In this document: in pieces, positions 54,723 through 64,000 of the stretch | Numbering within the stretch: position 1 is the stretch's first letter | Layout: each line of letters starts with the position of its first letter | From: Parvibaculum sp046297875 | Lineage (GTDB): Bacteria; Pseudomonadota; Alphaproteobacteria; Parvibaculales; Parvibaculaceae | Assembly (NCBI RefSeq): GCF_046297875.1 | Contig: NZ_JBKBHD010000001.1 | Coordinates: 806,001-870,000 of the forward strand | DNA length: 64,000 nt | Reading direction: 5' to 3' | Notes under the pieces: model-generated | What the model was told of the DNA's origin: nothing | What the model saw: only the letters and a program-made list of their open reading frames with translations | Database searches by the model: none | Translations under genes and position numbers: made by a program

Positions 54723-56264
54723 TCAGCCTCTCAGGAAGGCGCGGCTGAGATCGCCGATCCGGAGTGCGCCGGTGATCTGGCAGAGGAAGAAGAATACGAT
54801 AACGCCGAAGCCGATCAGCGCCATGAGCGCGGCGAGGCTGACAAGGAGCGTATCGCCGAGGAAGGGCGCCAGCGCATCGGCGCCGAACCAGAGCGCCGCG
54901 CCCATGCCCAAGGCTGCCATGAGGGTAAGCGGCAGGCGGCGGACAAGCTGCTGGTCGGGCGCGAATTCGCCATTCCGGTAGAGCCTTGTGCCGAGCTGGC
55001 CGGCATTTACCCAGGCGGACAGCGTGGTGCCTGTCGCAATGCCGGCAAAGCCGAAGGGAATGAAAAGCGCGATCGAGGTTGCGATATTGACCGCAATCGA
55101 GATGGCGGCGAAGCGGAGCGGCGTCTTCGTGTCCTCGCGGGCGAAGAAGCCCGGCTGGAAAACCTTGATGAGCACGAAGGCGGGAAGGCCCGCGGCATAG
55201 ATGATGAGCGCGAGGGAGGTTGCCTCCGTGTCCGCGCTCGTGAAGGCACCGCGCTCGAAGAGGATGCGGATGATATCGGCCGCGAGCACGGCGGCACCGA
55301 CAGCGGCAGGCACCGTCAAGAGCATCGAGAATTCGATGGCGCGGTTCTGGCTCCAGCTTGCGCCGCCCAGATCGCCCGCGCGCAGGCGGCGAGACAATTC
55401 CGGAAGCAGCACGATGCCGATGGCGATGCCGATGACGGCGAGGGGGAGCTGATAGATGCGGTCGGCATAGTAAAGCCATGAGACGGCGCCCGCCTGCAGC
55501 GAGGCGATCATGGTGCCGATCGTCAGGTTCACCTGCGTGATGCCGCCCGCGATGACGCCGGGCACGCCGAGACGGAAGAGACGGCGCACTTCCGGCGTCA
55601 GGCGCGGCAGGCGCAGCCGGAGCACGAAGCCTGCGCGCCAGAGCGACACCGAAAGCCAGAGGAACTGCACGACACCCGCCGCCGCCACGCCCCAGGCAAG
55701 CGCGCGGCCGGGATTGTCCGTCAACGGCACGAGAAAGAGGATCGCGAAAATGAGCGTGATGTTGAGCATGACCGGCGCGGCGGCGCCCGGGAAGAAGCGG
55801 CCGAGCGAATTCAGGATCGCCGATTGCAGCGCGGTGAGCGAAATGAAGAGGAGATAGGGAAAGGCAATCCGGGTGAACTCGACCGCCCAGTCGAATTTCT
55901 GCGGGTTTTCGGAAAAACCCGGCGCGAAGACGAGCATGAGCCAGGGCATCGCAAGCTCTGCCGCGATGGTGAGGATCAGCAGGGCAACGAGAAGAACTGA
56001 GAGCGCATCTTCGGCAAAGCGCCGCGCTGCATCTTTCCCGTCGCCCTCGAGGCGCTTGGCAAAGAGCGGCACGAAGGCCGAATTGAACGCGCCTTCCGCG
56101 AAGATCGAACGGAACATGTTGGGAAAGCGGAAGGCGACGAAGAAGGCATCCGCCACCGGCCCCGTGCCCACGGTCGCCGCCACCATGACGTCGCGGAGGA
56201 AGCCGAGCAGCCGGCTTATCAGCGTGGTGCCGCCGACTGTCGCGGCGGAGCGGACGAGGTTCAT
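54723..56264 (-). CDS. murJ: Lipid II flippase MurJ
   Basis: Inner-membrane flippase moving lipid II to the periplasm for peptidoglycan synthesis. 513 residues with about 13-14 membrane helices. The N-terminus VRSAATVGGTTLISRLLGFL and VADAFFVAFRFPNMFRSIFAEGAFNSAFVPLF is highly characteristic of the MviN/MurJ family and includes charged residues of the central cavity. It starts 10 bases after the glnD stop. Confidence 0.96.
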   Translation of the reverse strand: MNLVRSAATVGGTTLISRLLGFLRDVMVAATVGTGPVADAFFVAFRFPNMFRSIFAEGAFNSAFVPLFAKRLEGDGKDAARRFAEDALSVLLVALLILTIAAELAMPWLMLVFAPGFSENPQKFDWAVEFTRIAFPYLLFISLTALQSAILNSLGRFFPGAAAPVMLNITLIFAILFLVPLTDNPGRALAWGVAAAGVVQFLWLSVSLWRAGFVLRLRLPRLTPEVRRLFRLGVPGVIAGGITQVNLTIGTMIASLQAGAVSWLYYADRIYQLPLAVIGIAIGIVLLPELSRRLRAGDLGGASWSQNRAIEFSMLLTVPAAVGAAVLAADIIRILFERGAFTSADTEATSLALIIYAAGLPAFVLIKVFQPGFFAREDTKTPLRFAAISIAVNIATSIALFIPFGFAGIATGTTLSAWVNAGQLGTRLYRNGEFAPDQQLVRRLPLTLMAALGMGAALWFGADALAPFLGDTLLVSLAALMALIGFGVIVFFFLCQITGALRIGDLSRAFLRG

Positions 56265-56274
56265 TCAGCGCGCC

Positions 56275-59067
56275 TCACTCGGCCGCAGCCGCGGCATCCT
56301 CGCGGCGGCGCTTGGCGGGGCGGGCTTTTTTCATCGGGTCGGTCAGCGCTTCGAGGAGGTGACGTTCCACCGCCTTCTTCTTGTTCGCATTTGTCACCTT
56401 GTGGCCGATCACATCCTTCACATAGAAGACGTCGACGGCGCGCTCGCCATAGGTCGTGATATGGGCGGAGCCGATGGTGAGGCCGAGATGGAAAAGCGCG
56501 CGGGCAAGCGCGTGAACGAGGCCCGGCCTGTCGAGGCCGTTCACCTCGATTACCGTGTAGTGGTCCGATGCATCATTATCGATGAAGACCTGCGGCGCGA
56601 CGGTGAAGGCGTCTGCCCGGCGCTCGCGGCGCTGGCGGCTTTCGATCGCATCGGGCGGCAAGACCTCGCCCGCCAGCACCTTGCGGATCATGTCTTCGAG
56701 GCGGCGGATGCGGCGTTCTTCGTGGACTGCCGTGCCGTCGGGATCCTGCACCCAGAGCATGTCGAGCGCCATGCCGTCGCGCGTCGTGAAAATCTTGGCG
56801 TCGACGATGTTCATGCCGAGCACGGCGCAGGCGCCTGCGAAGCGCGCGAAGAGGCCCGGGTGGTCCTGCGTGTAGAGCGTGATCTCGGTAATGTCGCGCA
56901 TCGGCGCGGGCTCGGCGGCAATCGCCAGAGCCTGATCCTTGCCCTGCTCGATGAAGCGGGCATGGCGCTCCTGCATGTCCGTGTCGGTGGAGAGCCAATA
57001 GGCATCGCCGTGGCGCTTCAAGTAGCGGTCGACAGCGGCTTTCGACCAGTCGGAGAGACGCGCGGCAAGCGCCTCTTTTGCCTCCGCGACACGCCCCTTG
57101 CGATTGAGCGCGCTTTCACCGCCCTGCAGCAGCGCCTCGGATTCGAAATAGAGCTGGCGCAGCAGCTGGCCCTTCCAGCCGTTCCAGACGCCGGGGCCTA
57201 CCGCCTTGATGTCCACCACGGTCAGCACATAAAGCATGCGCAGCCGCTCGGGACTCTGCACGAGATCGGCGAAATCGCGCACGGTGCGCGGATCGGCGAT
57301 GTCGCGGCGCTGGGCGACGTCCGACATGACGAGATGGTTCTGCACGAGCCAGGCGACGGTTTCCGTTTCGCCCGGCCCCATGCCGAGGCGGGGGCAGAGC
57401 TTGCGGGCAATGGCGGCACCGGCATCCGAATGATCCTCGTCGCGGCCCTTGGCGATGTCGTGCAGGAAGACCGCCATATAGAGTGCGTTCCGGCTTTTCA
57501 GCTTGCCCATCAGTTCATGGGCCAGCGGATATTCCTCGCGCTCCTTGCCCTTCTCGACTTCCGACAGGATACCGATGGCACGCAAGAGATGCTCGTCCGC
57601 CGTGTAGTGGTGATACATGTTGAACTGCATCAGCGCGACAATGCGGCCGAAATCCTGCACGAAACGGCCGAGCACGCCTGCCTCGTTCATCAGGCGCAAT
57701 GTCGCTTCCGGCGTTTTCCTCGAAGAGAGGATTTCGAGGAAGAGACGGTTTGCCTCCTCGTTCTTTCTGAGCGACGCATCGACAAGGCCGAGCGAGCGCG
57801 TGACGAGCTTCAGCACATCGGGGTGAATGTCGAGGCCATGGCTCTCCGCCACGTGAAAGAGGCGGATGATATTGACCGGGTCCTTGTCGAAGAAACTTTC
57901 GTTCGTGACCGTGAGGCGGTTCGTCTCGACAGCGAAACCGCGAATGACCTTCTTGCGGCGGATGGCCTGCATGAAGCGGCCGATTGAGGGCTTCTTCTTC
58001 TTTTCCTGTTCTTCGAGCACGGCGCAGAAGATGCGTGTGAGATCGCCGACATCCTTGGCGATCAGGAAGTAGTGCTTCATGAAACGCTCGACGGCCTTCA
58101 GGCCCCGATGCTCCTGATAGCCGAGGCGCCGTGCCATCTCGGTCTGGAGGTCGAAAGTGATGCGTTCTTCGGCACGGCCGGTGAGGAAGTGCAGTTCGCA
58201 GCGCACCGCCCAGAGGAAATTCTCCGCCTTTCGGAAAGTCTGGTATTCTTCCTTCGTGAAAACACCGACCTTGACGAGATCGGAGGCCTGCTTCACGCGG
58301 TAGACATATTTCGCGATCCAGAACAGCGTGTTGAGATCGCGAAGGCCGCCCTTGCCTTCCTTCACATTCGGTTCGACGAGATAGCGGCTTTCGCCCGAGC
58401 GCTGATGGCGCAGATCGCGTTCGGCAAGCTTCGCCTCGACAAATTCGTTCGCGGTGCCCTTCACCACTTCATCGTCGAAACGCTGCTGCAGCTCGTCGAA
58501 AAGCGGGCGGTCGCCATAGATGTAGCGCGCCTCAAGGAGCGCGGTGCGGATGGTGAAATCCTCGCGCGAGAGACGGATGCAGTCCGCAATCGAGCGCGTC
58601 GAATGGCCGACCTTGAGGCCGAGATCCCAGAGCGCATAAAGCATGTATTCGACAACGCTCTCGCCCCAGGGGGTCTGTTTGTAGGGCAGCAGGAAAAGGA
58701 GGTCGATGTCGGAGCCAGGCGCCAGTGTGCCGCGGCCATAGCCGCCGACCGCGGCAACGGCGAGACGTTCGGCCTCGCTCGGATTGGGCGCGGGAAAGAC
58801 ATGGGATGTCGCAAATGTGTAAAGCTCGCGGATAATGACATCCTGCAGATAGCAGAGGCTTTCGGCGCAGGAGCGGCCCCTGTGGGCGCCCTGCTCCAGC
58901 CGCTCGCGCGCCTTGGCCCGGCCGGCGGTGAGCGCCGTCTTCAGCACCGAAACGACACCGCGCTTGAGCGCAAGTTCGTCCCTTGCAGAGGCCCGGACGG
59001 CATCGAGCCTGTCGCGGATATCCTGCGGGTCGGCGATTTCGAGCATGCTGGGCAAGATGCGGCCCAT
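56275..59067 (-). CDS. glnD: Bifunctional uridylyltransferase/uridylyl-removing enzyme GlnD
   Basis: Modifies PII proteins according to glutamine level, the primary nitrogen sensor. 930 residues. The nucleotidyltransferase motif GGYGRGTLAPGSDIDLLFL has metal-binding Asp120 and Asp122. The HD domain shows FLHDIAKGRDEDHSDAG. Two C-terminal ACT domains begin near EITLYTQDHPGLFARFAGAC and TVIEVNGLDRPGLVHALARA. ATG 59067 is used; ATG 59046 is possible. It heads the glnD-murJ pair. Confidence 0.96.
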   Translation of the reverse strand: MGRILPSMLEIADPQDIRDRLDAVRASARDELALKRGVVSVLKTALTAGRAKARERLEQGAHRGRSCAESLCYLQDVIIRELYTFATSHVFPAPNPSEAERLAVAAVGGYGRGTLAPGSDIDLLFLLPYKQTPWGESVVEYMLYALWDLGLKVGHSTRSIADCIRLSREDFTIRTALLEARYIYGDRPLFDELQQRFDDEVVKGTANEFVEAKLAERDLRHQRSGESRYLVEPNVKEGKGGLRDLNTLFWIAKYVYRVKQASDLVKVGVFTKEEYQTFRKAENFLWAVRCELHFLTGRAEERITFDLQTEMARRLGYQEHRGLKAVERFMKHYFLIAKDVGDLTRIFCAVLEEQEKKKKPSIGRFMQAIRRKKVIRGFAVETNRLTVTNESFFDKDPVNIIRLFHVAESHGLDIHPDVLKLVTRSLGLVDASLRKNEEANRLFLEILSSRKTPEATLRLMNEAGVLGRFVQDFGRIVALMQFNMYHHYTADEHLLRAIGILSEVEKGKEREEYPLAHELMGKLKSRNALYMAVFLHDIAKGRDEDHSDAGAAIARKLCPRLGMGPGETETVAWLVQNHLVMSDVAQRRDIADPRTVRDFADLVQSPERLRMLYVLTVVDIKAVGPGVWNGWKGQLLRQLYFESEALLQGGESALNRKGRVAEAKEALAARLSDWSKAAVDRYLKRHGDAYWLSTDTDMQERHARFIEQGKDQALAIAAEPAPMRDITEITLYTQDHPGLFARFAGACAVLGMNIVDAKIFTTRDGMALDMLWVQDPDGTAVHEERRIRRLEDMIRKVLAGEVLPPDAIESRQRRERRADAFTVAPQVFIDNDASDHYTVIEVNGLDRPGLVHALARALFHLGLTIGSAHITTYGERAVDVFYVKDVIGHKVTNANKKKAVERHLLEALTDPMKKARPAKRRREDAAAAAE

Positions 59068-59096
59068 CGGGACGTCTCCGGATAACTTGAGGCCTT

Positions 59097-59113
59097 GCGG
59101 GCGCGGCGCCCGC
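59097..59113. other. GC-rich inverted repeat upstream of glnD
   Basis: Perfect arms GCGGGCGC and GCGCCCGC around one base, 30 bases upstream of the glnD start in the divergent region shared with the methyltransferase gene. A one-base spacer suits a protein-binding dyad or cruciform rather than an RNA hairpin. Confidence 0.4.
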
Positions 59114-59220
59114 GGCTATTCAAGAAGCTTTATCACATCCGGCCCAAGGTACGGAAATCCTTGCCGCTTTCGCAGGCAGCCGGTTCAGCGGCTTGACATT
59201 GATCGAGCCTGACGGACATT

Positions 59221-60009
59221 GTGGCGCGGAGTTCAAAAGGGGCTGCCCGCAGGTGCAAGGCCCGAACAGGCGGACGGATTTTGACGCATAATACCGAGAT
59301 CGACCGGCGCAAGGTGTTCAGCCGGCTGCTGCAGGGCTGGTGGAAGGACCGTGCGCAGTTTTCGCGCAAGAAGATACACCGGACCTGCCCCGTCTGCGGC
59401 TATCACGGGATTTTCCTCTCGGTCGGGCGGCCGTCGCGCTGGGATACACGCTGCCCGAATTGCGGAAGCCGCGAGCGGCACCGCCTGCTGCAGCTCTATC
59501 TCGACGATCACGGCATCGATCTTTCGAAGCTCAAGATCCTGCAATTCGGCCCCGAGAAATGGCTGATGCGGGCGATGAAGAACAATCCGGATTATGAGCC
59601 CGCCGATCTCTATTCGCCGATCGCCAAGTTCCAGCTCGACATCACGAAGATCGACCGGCCGGACAATTTCTTCGACGTCGTGATCGCAAACCATGTTTTC
59701 GAACATGTGGACGACGACAAGGCGGCGATGAAGGAAATGTTCCGCGTGCTGAAGCCGGGCGGCTATGGCTTCTTCTCGGTGCCGATCAACCTGTCGCGGG
59801 ACGAAACCTACGAGAACCCCGCGATCAAAGATCCGGACGAACGCTTCGTCCATTTCGGCGGCACGGACCACAAGCGCTTCTATGGCCGCGACTTCGCAGG
59901 GAAGCTCGAGGAAGCAGGCTTCAAGGTGGAAGCCTATCGCCGCAAGCCCGAAGAAGAAGTGAAGTGGGGATTGCTCCGCGACGAGTGCATTTACGTGGCG
60001 AGGAAGTAG
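59221..60009 (+). CDS. SAM-dependent methyltransferase with zinc-ribbon-like N-terminus
   Basis: 262 residues if it starts at GTG 59221; TTG 59281 is another choice and neither has a clear ribosome site. Four cysteines (Cys56, Cys59, Cys78, Cys81 in CPVCG and CPNCG) suggest a zinc ribbon. The methyltransferase part has FFDVVIANHVFEHVDDDKAAM and MFRVLKPGGYGFFSVPI. The SAM loop is degenerate (KILQFGPEKWL). It resembles class I methyltransferases often linked to surface glycans; target unknown. It is flanked by glnD (divergent) and mutS (convergent). Confidence 0.8.
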   Translation: MARSSKGAARRCKARTGGRILTHNTEIDRRKVFSRLLQGWWKDRAQFSRKKIHRTCPVCGYHGIFLSVGRPSRWDTRCPNCGSRERHRLLQLYLDDHGIDLSKLKILQFGPEKWLMRAMKNNPDYEPADLYSPIAKFQLDITKIDRPDNFFDVVIANHVFEHVDDDKAAMKEMFRVLKPGGYGFFSVPINLSRDETYENPAIKDPDERFVHFGGTDHKRFYGRDFAGKLEEAGFKVEAYRRKPEEEVKWGLLRDECIYVARK

Positions 60010-60034
60010 GGCTTTCCGAAACCTTCCTTGTTCG

Positions 60035-60119
60035 TCATTGCCGGGCTTGACCCGGCAATCCAGAGCGGCACATGCGGAGCAAGCGGCCCTGGATGCCTGG
60101 ATCAAGTCCGGGCATGACA
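60035..60119. repeat. Dispersed palindromic repeat between methyltransferase gene and mutS
   Basis: A left unit with TGCCGGG/CCCGGCA around CTTGA (60038-60056) and a right unit with TGCCTGGA...TCCGGGCA (60094-60115), framed by TCATTGCC and GGCATGACA. The two units are partly inverse copies, so the whole can fold into one larger structure. This sequence type is a common intergenic repeat of alphaproteobacteria. It lies in the convergent gap and may help end both transcripts. Confidence 0.75.
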
Positions 60120-60140
60120 TTTATTTTCTAGTGCCGGGGC

Positions 60141-62885
60141 CTACTCGTTCTTCGCCATTCCCTTCAACCGGTAGACGAGTTCCAACGCCTCTTTCGGCGT
60201 GAGTTCGTCCGGGTTGAGCGCCTTCAGTTCCTGCTCCACAGCGCTTTCCCGCGCCACCGCTTCGGGCTTCGCGCTCGCCGAAAAGAGCGGCAGGTCGTCG
60301 ATCAGCCTTGCCGTCTTCGTGCCTTCGCTGCCCTTTTCCAGCGCAGCGAGGACGGCTTGTGCACGGGCGATGACAGGCGGCGGGAGGCCTGCAAGTTTCG
60401 CAACCTGGATGCCGTAGGAACGGTCGGCAGCACCCGGCCCCACTTCATGCAGGAAGACGACATCGCCCTTCCATTCCTTCACCTTCATCGTCGCATTCGC
60501 GAGAGAGCCAAGCTTTCCGGCAAGCACGGTGAGCTCGTGGTAATGCGTGGCGAAAAGCGCGCGTGAGCAATTCACCGCATGGAGATGCTCGACTGCCGCC
60601 CATGCAATCGACAGCCCGTCAAAGGTCGCGGTGCCGCGGCCGATCTCGTCCAGAATGACAAGCGAGCGCGGCCCTGCCTGATTGAGAATGGCAGCCGTCT
60701 CCACCATCTCGACCATGAAGGTGGAGCGGCCGCGCGCGAGATCGTCGGCCGCACCGACGCGCGAGAAGAGACGGTCCACCACACCGATATGCGCCTCGTC
60801 AGCGGGCACGAAAGCACCCATCTGCGCCATGATGGCAATGAGCGCGTTCTGGCGCAGGAAGGTCGACTTGCCCGCCATGTTGGGGCCTGTGAGAAGCCAG
60901 AGGCGCTTCCCGTTTGGCGCGTCGCTGCGGGACGATGCTCCTTGCGACGCGCTGCTATCGGCACTCAGGTCGCAATCGTTCGGCACGAATTGTTCGCCCG
61001 CGCGGGCAAGCGCGGCCTCGACCACCGGATGACGCCCTGCCTTCACCGCAAAGGCAAGGCTCTCATCGACGCGGGGGCGGACATGACGGCGTTCGGCGGC
61101 AAGTTCGGCGAGCGCCGCCGTCGCATCGAGCGCGGCAAGAGCTTCTGCGGCGCGCGAAAGCAGCGCAGCCTCGGCCACCGTCGCCACGGCGAGCTCATCG
61201 AAGAGCGCGAGTTCGATTTCGAGCGCGCGCCCTGCTGCCTCCGCGATGCGGCTTGCAAGTGAGGCAAGTTCCGGCGTCGTGAAGCGCATCGCATTCGCCA
61301 TCGTCTGGCGATGGATATAGGCGGCAGAAAATGGCTCCTTCGTCAGCTTCTCGCCATGGCGCGGCGGCACTTCGATGTAATAGCCGAGCACATTGTTGTG
61401 GCGCACTTTCAGCGCGGCGATATCGGTCTCGGCAGCATACTTCGCCTGCAGCCCGGCGATGAGCTTGCGCGCGTCGTCGCGCAGCGCGCGTGTCTCGTCG
61501 AGTTCGGCTGATGCGCCTTTTGCGATGAAGCCGCCATCGCGGGCGAGAAGCGGCAATTCATCGGCAAGCATGGCGGCGAGGCGCGTCCTGAGCGCAGAAG
61601 CAACACCGGAAAGTGCCGCGCAATCGCTAGCGATCAATTCCGGCAGAGGCAGGATCGCGGGCGGTGCCGCCTCAAGACGCGCGGCAAGACCATGCGCGGC
61701 GGCGAGGCCGTCTCTCACGGCCGCAAGATCGCGCGGACCGCCGCGCCCGAGAGAGAGGCGCGAGAGCGCACGGGCGATATCGGGCGCGGATTTCAACGCC
61801 GCGCGGCAATCGCGGCGCATGTCGCGCGCCTCGAAAAACCACTCAACCGCATCGAGGCGGCGGTTGATAGCGGCGGGATCGGTGAGGGGTGCGGCCAGAC
61901 GGCTCGCCAGCTCGCGCGCGCCCGCGCCTGTGACCGTCCGGTCCATCGTGGCAAGAAGCGAGCCCGCGCCTTCGCCCTGCAGCGTCTTCACAAGTTCGAG
62001 GTTTGCGCGGGTCGCCGCGTCGATCGCCATCGTATCGCTCGCGGCGGTGCGGCGCGGCGGCATGAGCGCCGGCATGCGGCCGACCTGCGTCAGCTCCACA
62101 TAGTCAAGCAGCGCACCCATCGCACCGAGTTCGGGCCGGGTGAAACTGCCGAACGCATCGAGCGCCGAGACGCCGAGATGGGATTTCAGCCGGCGTTCGG
62201 CGGCGCCGGATTCGAAGCGGATCGAGGGAAGCGCCGTCAGCCGCGCGCCGGACTGGGCAAGACTTTCCATACCGGCAAGCGTTTCGGGCACCAGCAATTC
62301 GCCGGGCGAAAGCCGGGCAAGCTCCGCGCCGAGCGAAGCGGCGGGCAGGCTCGTCACCGCGAAGTCGCCCGTCGATACATCGGCCCAGGCAAGGCCGAGC
62401 GCATCTTCGGCCCCCAGTTTCGCAAGCGCGGCCAGATAATTATGGGCGCGGGCATCGAGCAGGGTTTCTTCCGTGAGTGTGCCGGGCGTGACAAGCCGCT
62501 GAACGGCGCGGGCGACGACCGATTTCGAGCCGCGCTTCTTTGCCTCTGCCGGATCTTCCACCTGCTCGCAGACGGCGACCTTGAAACCCTTGCGGATCAA
62601 CCGCTCCAAATAGGTGTCATGGGAATGGACGGGGACGCCGCACATGGGGATGTCCTCGCCCAGATGCTTGCCGCGCTTCGTCAGCGCAATATCGAGGGCT
62701 TCCGCAGCGGCAACCGCGTCATCGAAGAAAAGCTCGTAGAAATCGCCCATCCGGTAGAAAAGCAGGGCATCCGGCCAGCCTGCCTTGATCTCCAGATATT
62801 GCGCCATCATTGGAGTGGCCTCCGCCGGGACGATGGCGGCGGCGGGCGCATTTTCACGGTGGAAGGAAGCGGCGCGTTCTGACAT
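60141..62885 (-). CDS. mutS: DNA mismatch repair protein MutS
   Basis: Recognises mismatches and recruits MutL. 914 residues, longer than E. coli by about 60 owing to an N-terminal leader and alanine-rich inserts. The mismatch-binding Phe-x-Glu is Phe49-Tyr-Glu51 (GDFYELFFDDA). The ATPase has Walker A TGPNMAGKSTF (about 664-672), LVILDEIGRGTATFDG and FATHYHELT. A short C-terminal tail ends ALELVYRLKGMA. It converges on the methyltransferase gene. Confidence 0.97.
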   Translation of the reverse strand: MSERAASFHRENAPAAAIVPAEATPMMAQYLEIKAGWPDALLFYRMGDFYELFFDDAVAAAEALDIALTKRGKHLGEDIPMCGVPVHSHDTYLERLIRKGFKVAVCEQVEDPAEAKKRGSKSVVARAVQRLVTPGTLTEETLLDARAHNYLAALAKLGAEDALGLAWADVSTGDFAVTSLPAASLGAELARLSPGELLVPETLAGMESLAQSGARLTALPSIRFESGAAERRLKSHLGVSALDAFGSFTRPELGAMGALLDYVELTQVGRMPALMPPRRTAASDTMAIDAATRANLELVKTLQGEGAGSLLATMDRTVTGAGARELASRLAAPLTDPAAINRRLDAVEWFFEARDMRRDCRAALKSAPDIARALSRLSLGRGGPRDLAAVRDGLAAAHGLAARLEAAPPAILPLPELIASDCAALSGVASALRTRLAAMLADELPLLARDGGFIAKGASAELDETRALRDDARKLIAGLQAKYAAETDIAALKVRHNNVLGYYIEVPPRHGEKLTKEPFSAAYIHRQTMANAMRFTTPELASLASRIAEAAGRALEIELALFDELAVATVAEAALLSRAAEALAALDATAALAELAAERRHVRPRVDESLAFAVKAGRHPVVEAALARAGEQFVPNDCDLSADSSASQGASSRSDAPNGKRLWLLTGPNMAGKSTFLRQNALIAIMAQMGAFVPADEAHIGVVDRLFSRVGAADDLARGRSTFMVEMVETAAILNQAGPRSLVILDEIGRGTATFDGLSIAWAAVEHLHAVNCSRALFATHYHELTVLAGKLGSLANATMKVKEWKGDVVFLHEVGPGAADRSYGIQVAKLAGLPPPVIARAQAVLAALEKGSEGTKTARLIDDLPLFSASAKPEAVARESAVEQELKALNPDELTPKEALELVYRLKGMAKNE

Positions 62886-63098
62886 GGGGCCGGAGAGTAT
62901 CAGAACCGGAGAACACGAAAAGCAGCATCGCCGCGGCCCAGCCCCGCCGGAAGAGGGGCGGCAGGAGCCAAAAGCGGGGCATACTCACGCAAAATCAACG
63001 GAGTTCGCTTGTTATTGGCGGGTCGCCAGCCTAAAAAGCGGGCTCCGATACCGGGGTTTCATGCCCTGCCCGCTTGCCGAACACGCCGGACCAGACAA

Positions 63099-64000
63099 AT
63101 GAGCAAAAAGCGCCGCCAGTTTACCGACGAGGAAGCGCTCCTCTTCCATTCCCAGGGCAAGCCCGGGAAGCTCGAAATCAATGCCACGAAGCCGATGGCG
63201 ACGCAGCACGACCTGTCGCTCGCCTATAGTCCCGGCGTCGCGGTGCCGGTGCGCGCCATCGCAGAAAATCCTGACGCGGCCTATGAATATACGACCAAGG
63301 GCAATCTCGTCGCGGTGATCTCCAACGGCACGGCGATCCTTGGCCTCGGCGATCTCGGCGCGCTCGCCTCGAAGCCCGTGATGGAAGGCAAGGCCGTTCT
63401 CTTCAAGCGTTTCGCCGATGTCGATTCCATCGATCTCGAAATCGATACCAAGGATGTCGACGCCTTCATCAATTCGGTGCGCTATCTGGGCCCTTCCTTC
63501 GGCGGCATCAACCTGGAAGATATTTCCGCGCCGGACTGTTTCGTGATCGAGAGCCGGTTGCGCGAGCTGATGGACATCCCGGTCTTTCATGACGACCAGC
63601 ACGGTACGGCGATCATTACGGCGGCCGGTCTCATCAACGCGCTCTACCTCACCAATCGCGACATCAAGGACATCAAGGTCGTCGTGAACGGGGCGGGGTC
63701 GGCGGGCATCGCCTGCCTCGAACTCATCAAGGCGATGGGGCTGCCGCATGACAATGCAATCCTCTGCGACACCAAGGGCGTCATCTACAAGGGCCGCACC
63801 GAAGGCATGAACCAGTGGAAGTCGGCCCATGCCGTGACCACGGATGCGCGCTCGCTGGAAGACGCGATGCAGGGTGCCGATGTGTTCCTCGGCCTGTCCG
63901 CCAAGGGCGCGATCAACCAGAAGATGGTGGCGTCGATGGCGCCGCAGCCGATCATCTTCGCAATGGCCAATCCCGATCCCGAGATCACGCCGGAAGAAGT
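63099..64000 (+). CDS. maeB: NADP-dependent malic enzyme (3' end outside window)
   Basis: Oxidative decarboxylation of malate to pyruvate. 300 residues are visible from ATG 63099 (MSKKRRQFTDEEALLFHSQG). LAYSPGVAVPVRAI, GNGTAILGLGDLGALASKPVMEGK-like ISNGTAILGLGDLGAL, and the metal and substrate motif VFHDDQHGTAIITAAGL are diagnostic. The NADP loop is VVVNGAGSAGIACLEL. The large MaeB type carries a phosphotransacetylase-like C-terminal domain, which would lie beyond the window, so MaeB rather than a short enzyme is an inference. Confidence 0.92.
   Translation, partial: MSKKRRQFTDEEALLFHSQGKPGKLEINATKPMATQHDLSLAYSPGVAVPVRAIAENPDAAYEYTTKGNLVAVISNGTAILGLGDLGALASKPVMEGKAVLFKRFADVDSIDLEIDTKDVDAFINSVRYLGPSFGGINLEDISAPDCFVIESRLRELMDIPVFHDDQHGTAIITAAGLINALYLTNRDIKDIKVVVNGAGSAGIACLELIKAMGLPHDNAILCDTKGVIYKGRTEGMNQWKSAHAVTTDARSLEDAMQGADVFLGLSAKGAINQKMVASMAPQPIIFAMANPDPEITPEE

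Overview
The window reads as an alphaproteobacterial chromosome, most likely Hyphomicrobiales (Rhizobiales) in the broad sense. The evidence is the gene order: echA-rpsT near dnaA, ubiE-ubiB-coaBC-dut, irr next to fabA-fabB-fabI, and the block glnD-murJ-trpS-nifU-tsaB-rimI-fur-plsC-miaB-phoH-ybeY-corC-lnt-XRE-metK. GC is high, and one sampled 60-base line near 50400 is about 75 % GC. A Parvibaculum-like organism is possible, but I cannot fix the genus from sequence alone. Coding density is very high and almost everything is core housekeeping.

Layout. 1-7629: replication cluster on the minus strand (dnaA, dnaN, recF, a ClpP-like protease, gyrB cut by the window start) plus a rhodanese. 8084-10751: rpsT, echA, a small exported protein, mutM. 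10881-16584: ubiE, ubiB, coaBC, dut, an Rrf2 regulator and cysK on the plus strand. 16586-22060: a small accessory metabolic group (HxlR regulator, an SDR with Phe replacing the catalytic Tyr, a kappa-GST/isomerase, a thioesterase, a MoeB-like protein, a D-hydroxyacid dehydrogenase, an SH3 protein). 22062-25607: irr divergent from fabA-fabB-fabI, linking iron/heme sensing to unsaturated fatty acid synthesis. 25614-27349: TetR/VOC pair and an exported DUF4893-like protein. 27433-37173: the rimP-nusA-ylxR-infB-rbfA-truB-rpsO-pnp transcription/translation block, preceded by a promoter and a hairpin-U-run that looks like an attenuator. 37294-51005: trmB, metK, XRE regulator, lnt, corC, ybeY, phoH, miaB, plsC, fur, rimI, tsaB, a RutE-like nitroreductase, nifU, uspA, GST. 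51006-52416: a low-GC two-gene cassette (DUF5343-like + TIGR02391-like) interrupting the core order. 52417-64000: DUF2333, trpS, murJ, glnD, a methyltransferase, mutS and the start of a malic enzyme gene.

The most unusual item is the low-GC cassette at 51206-52356. It has two genes joined by an ATGA overlap, and the second carries an R-x4-H motif like that of HEPN proteins; a defence or toxin role is an inference. Other items worth a look are the clpP-like gene coupled to recF, the rimP leader terminator, and clear inverted-repeat operators in front of the HxlR, TetR and Irr regulators. I saw no rRNA, tRNA, CRISPR, insertion sequence or integrase, and no convincing DnaA-box cluster.
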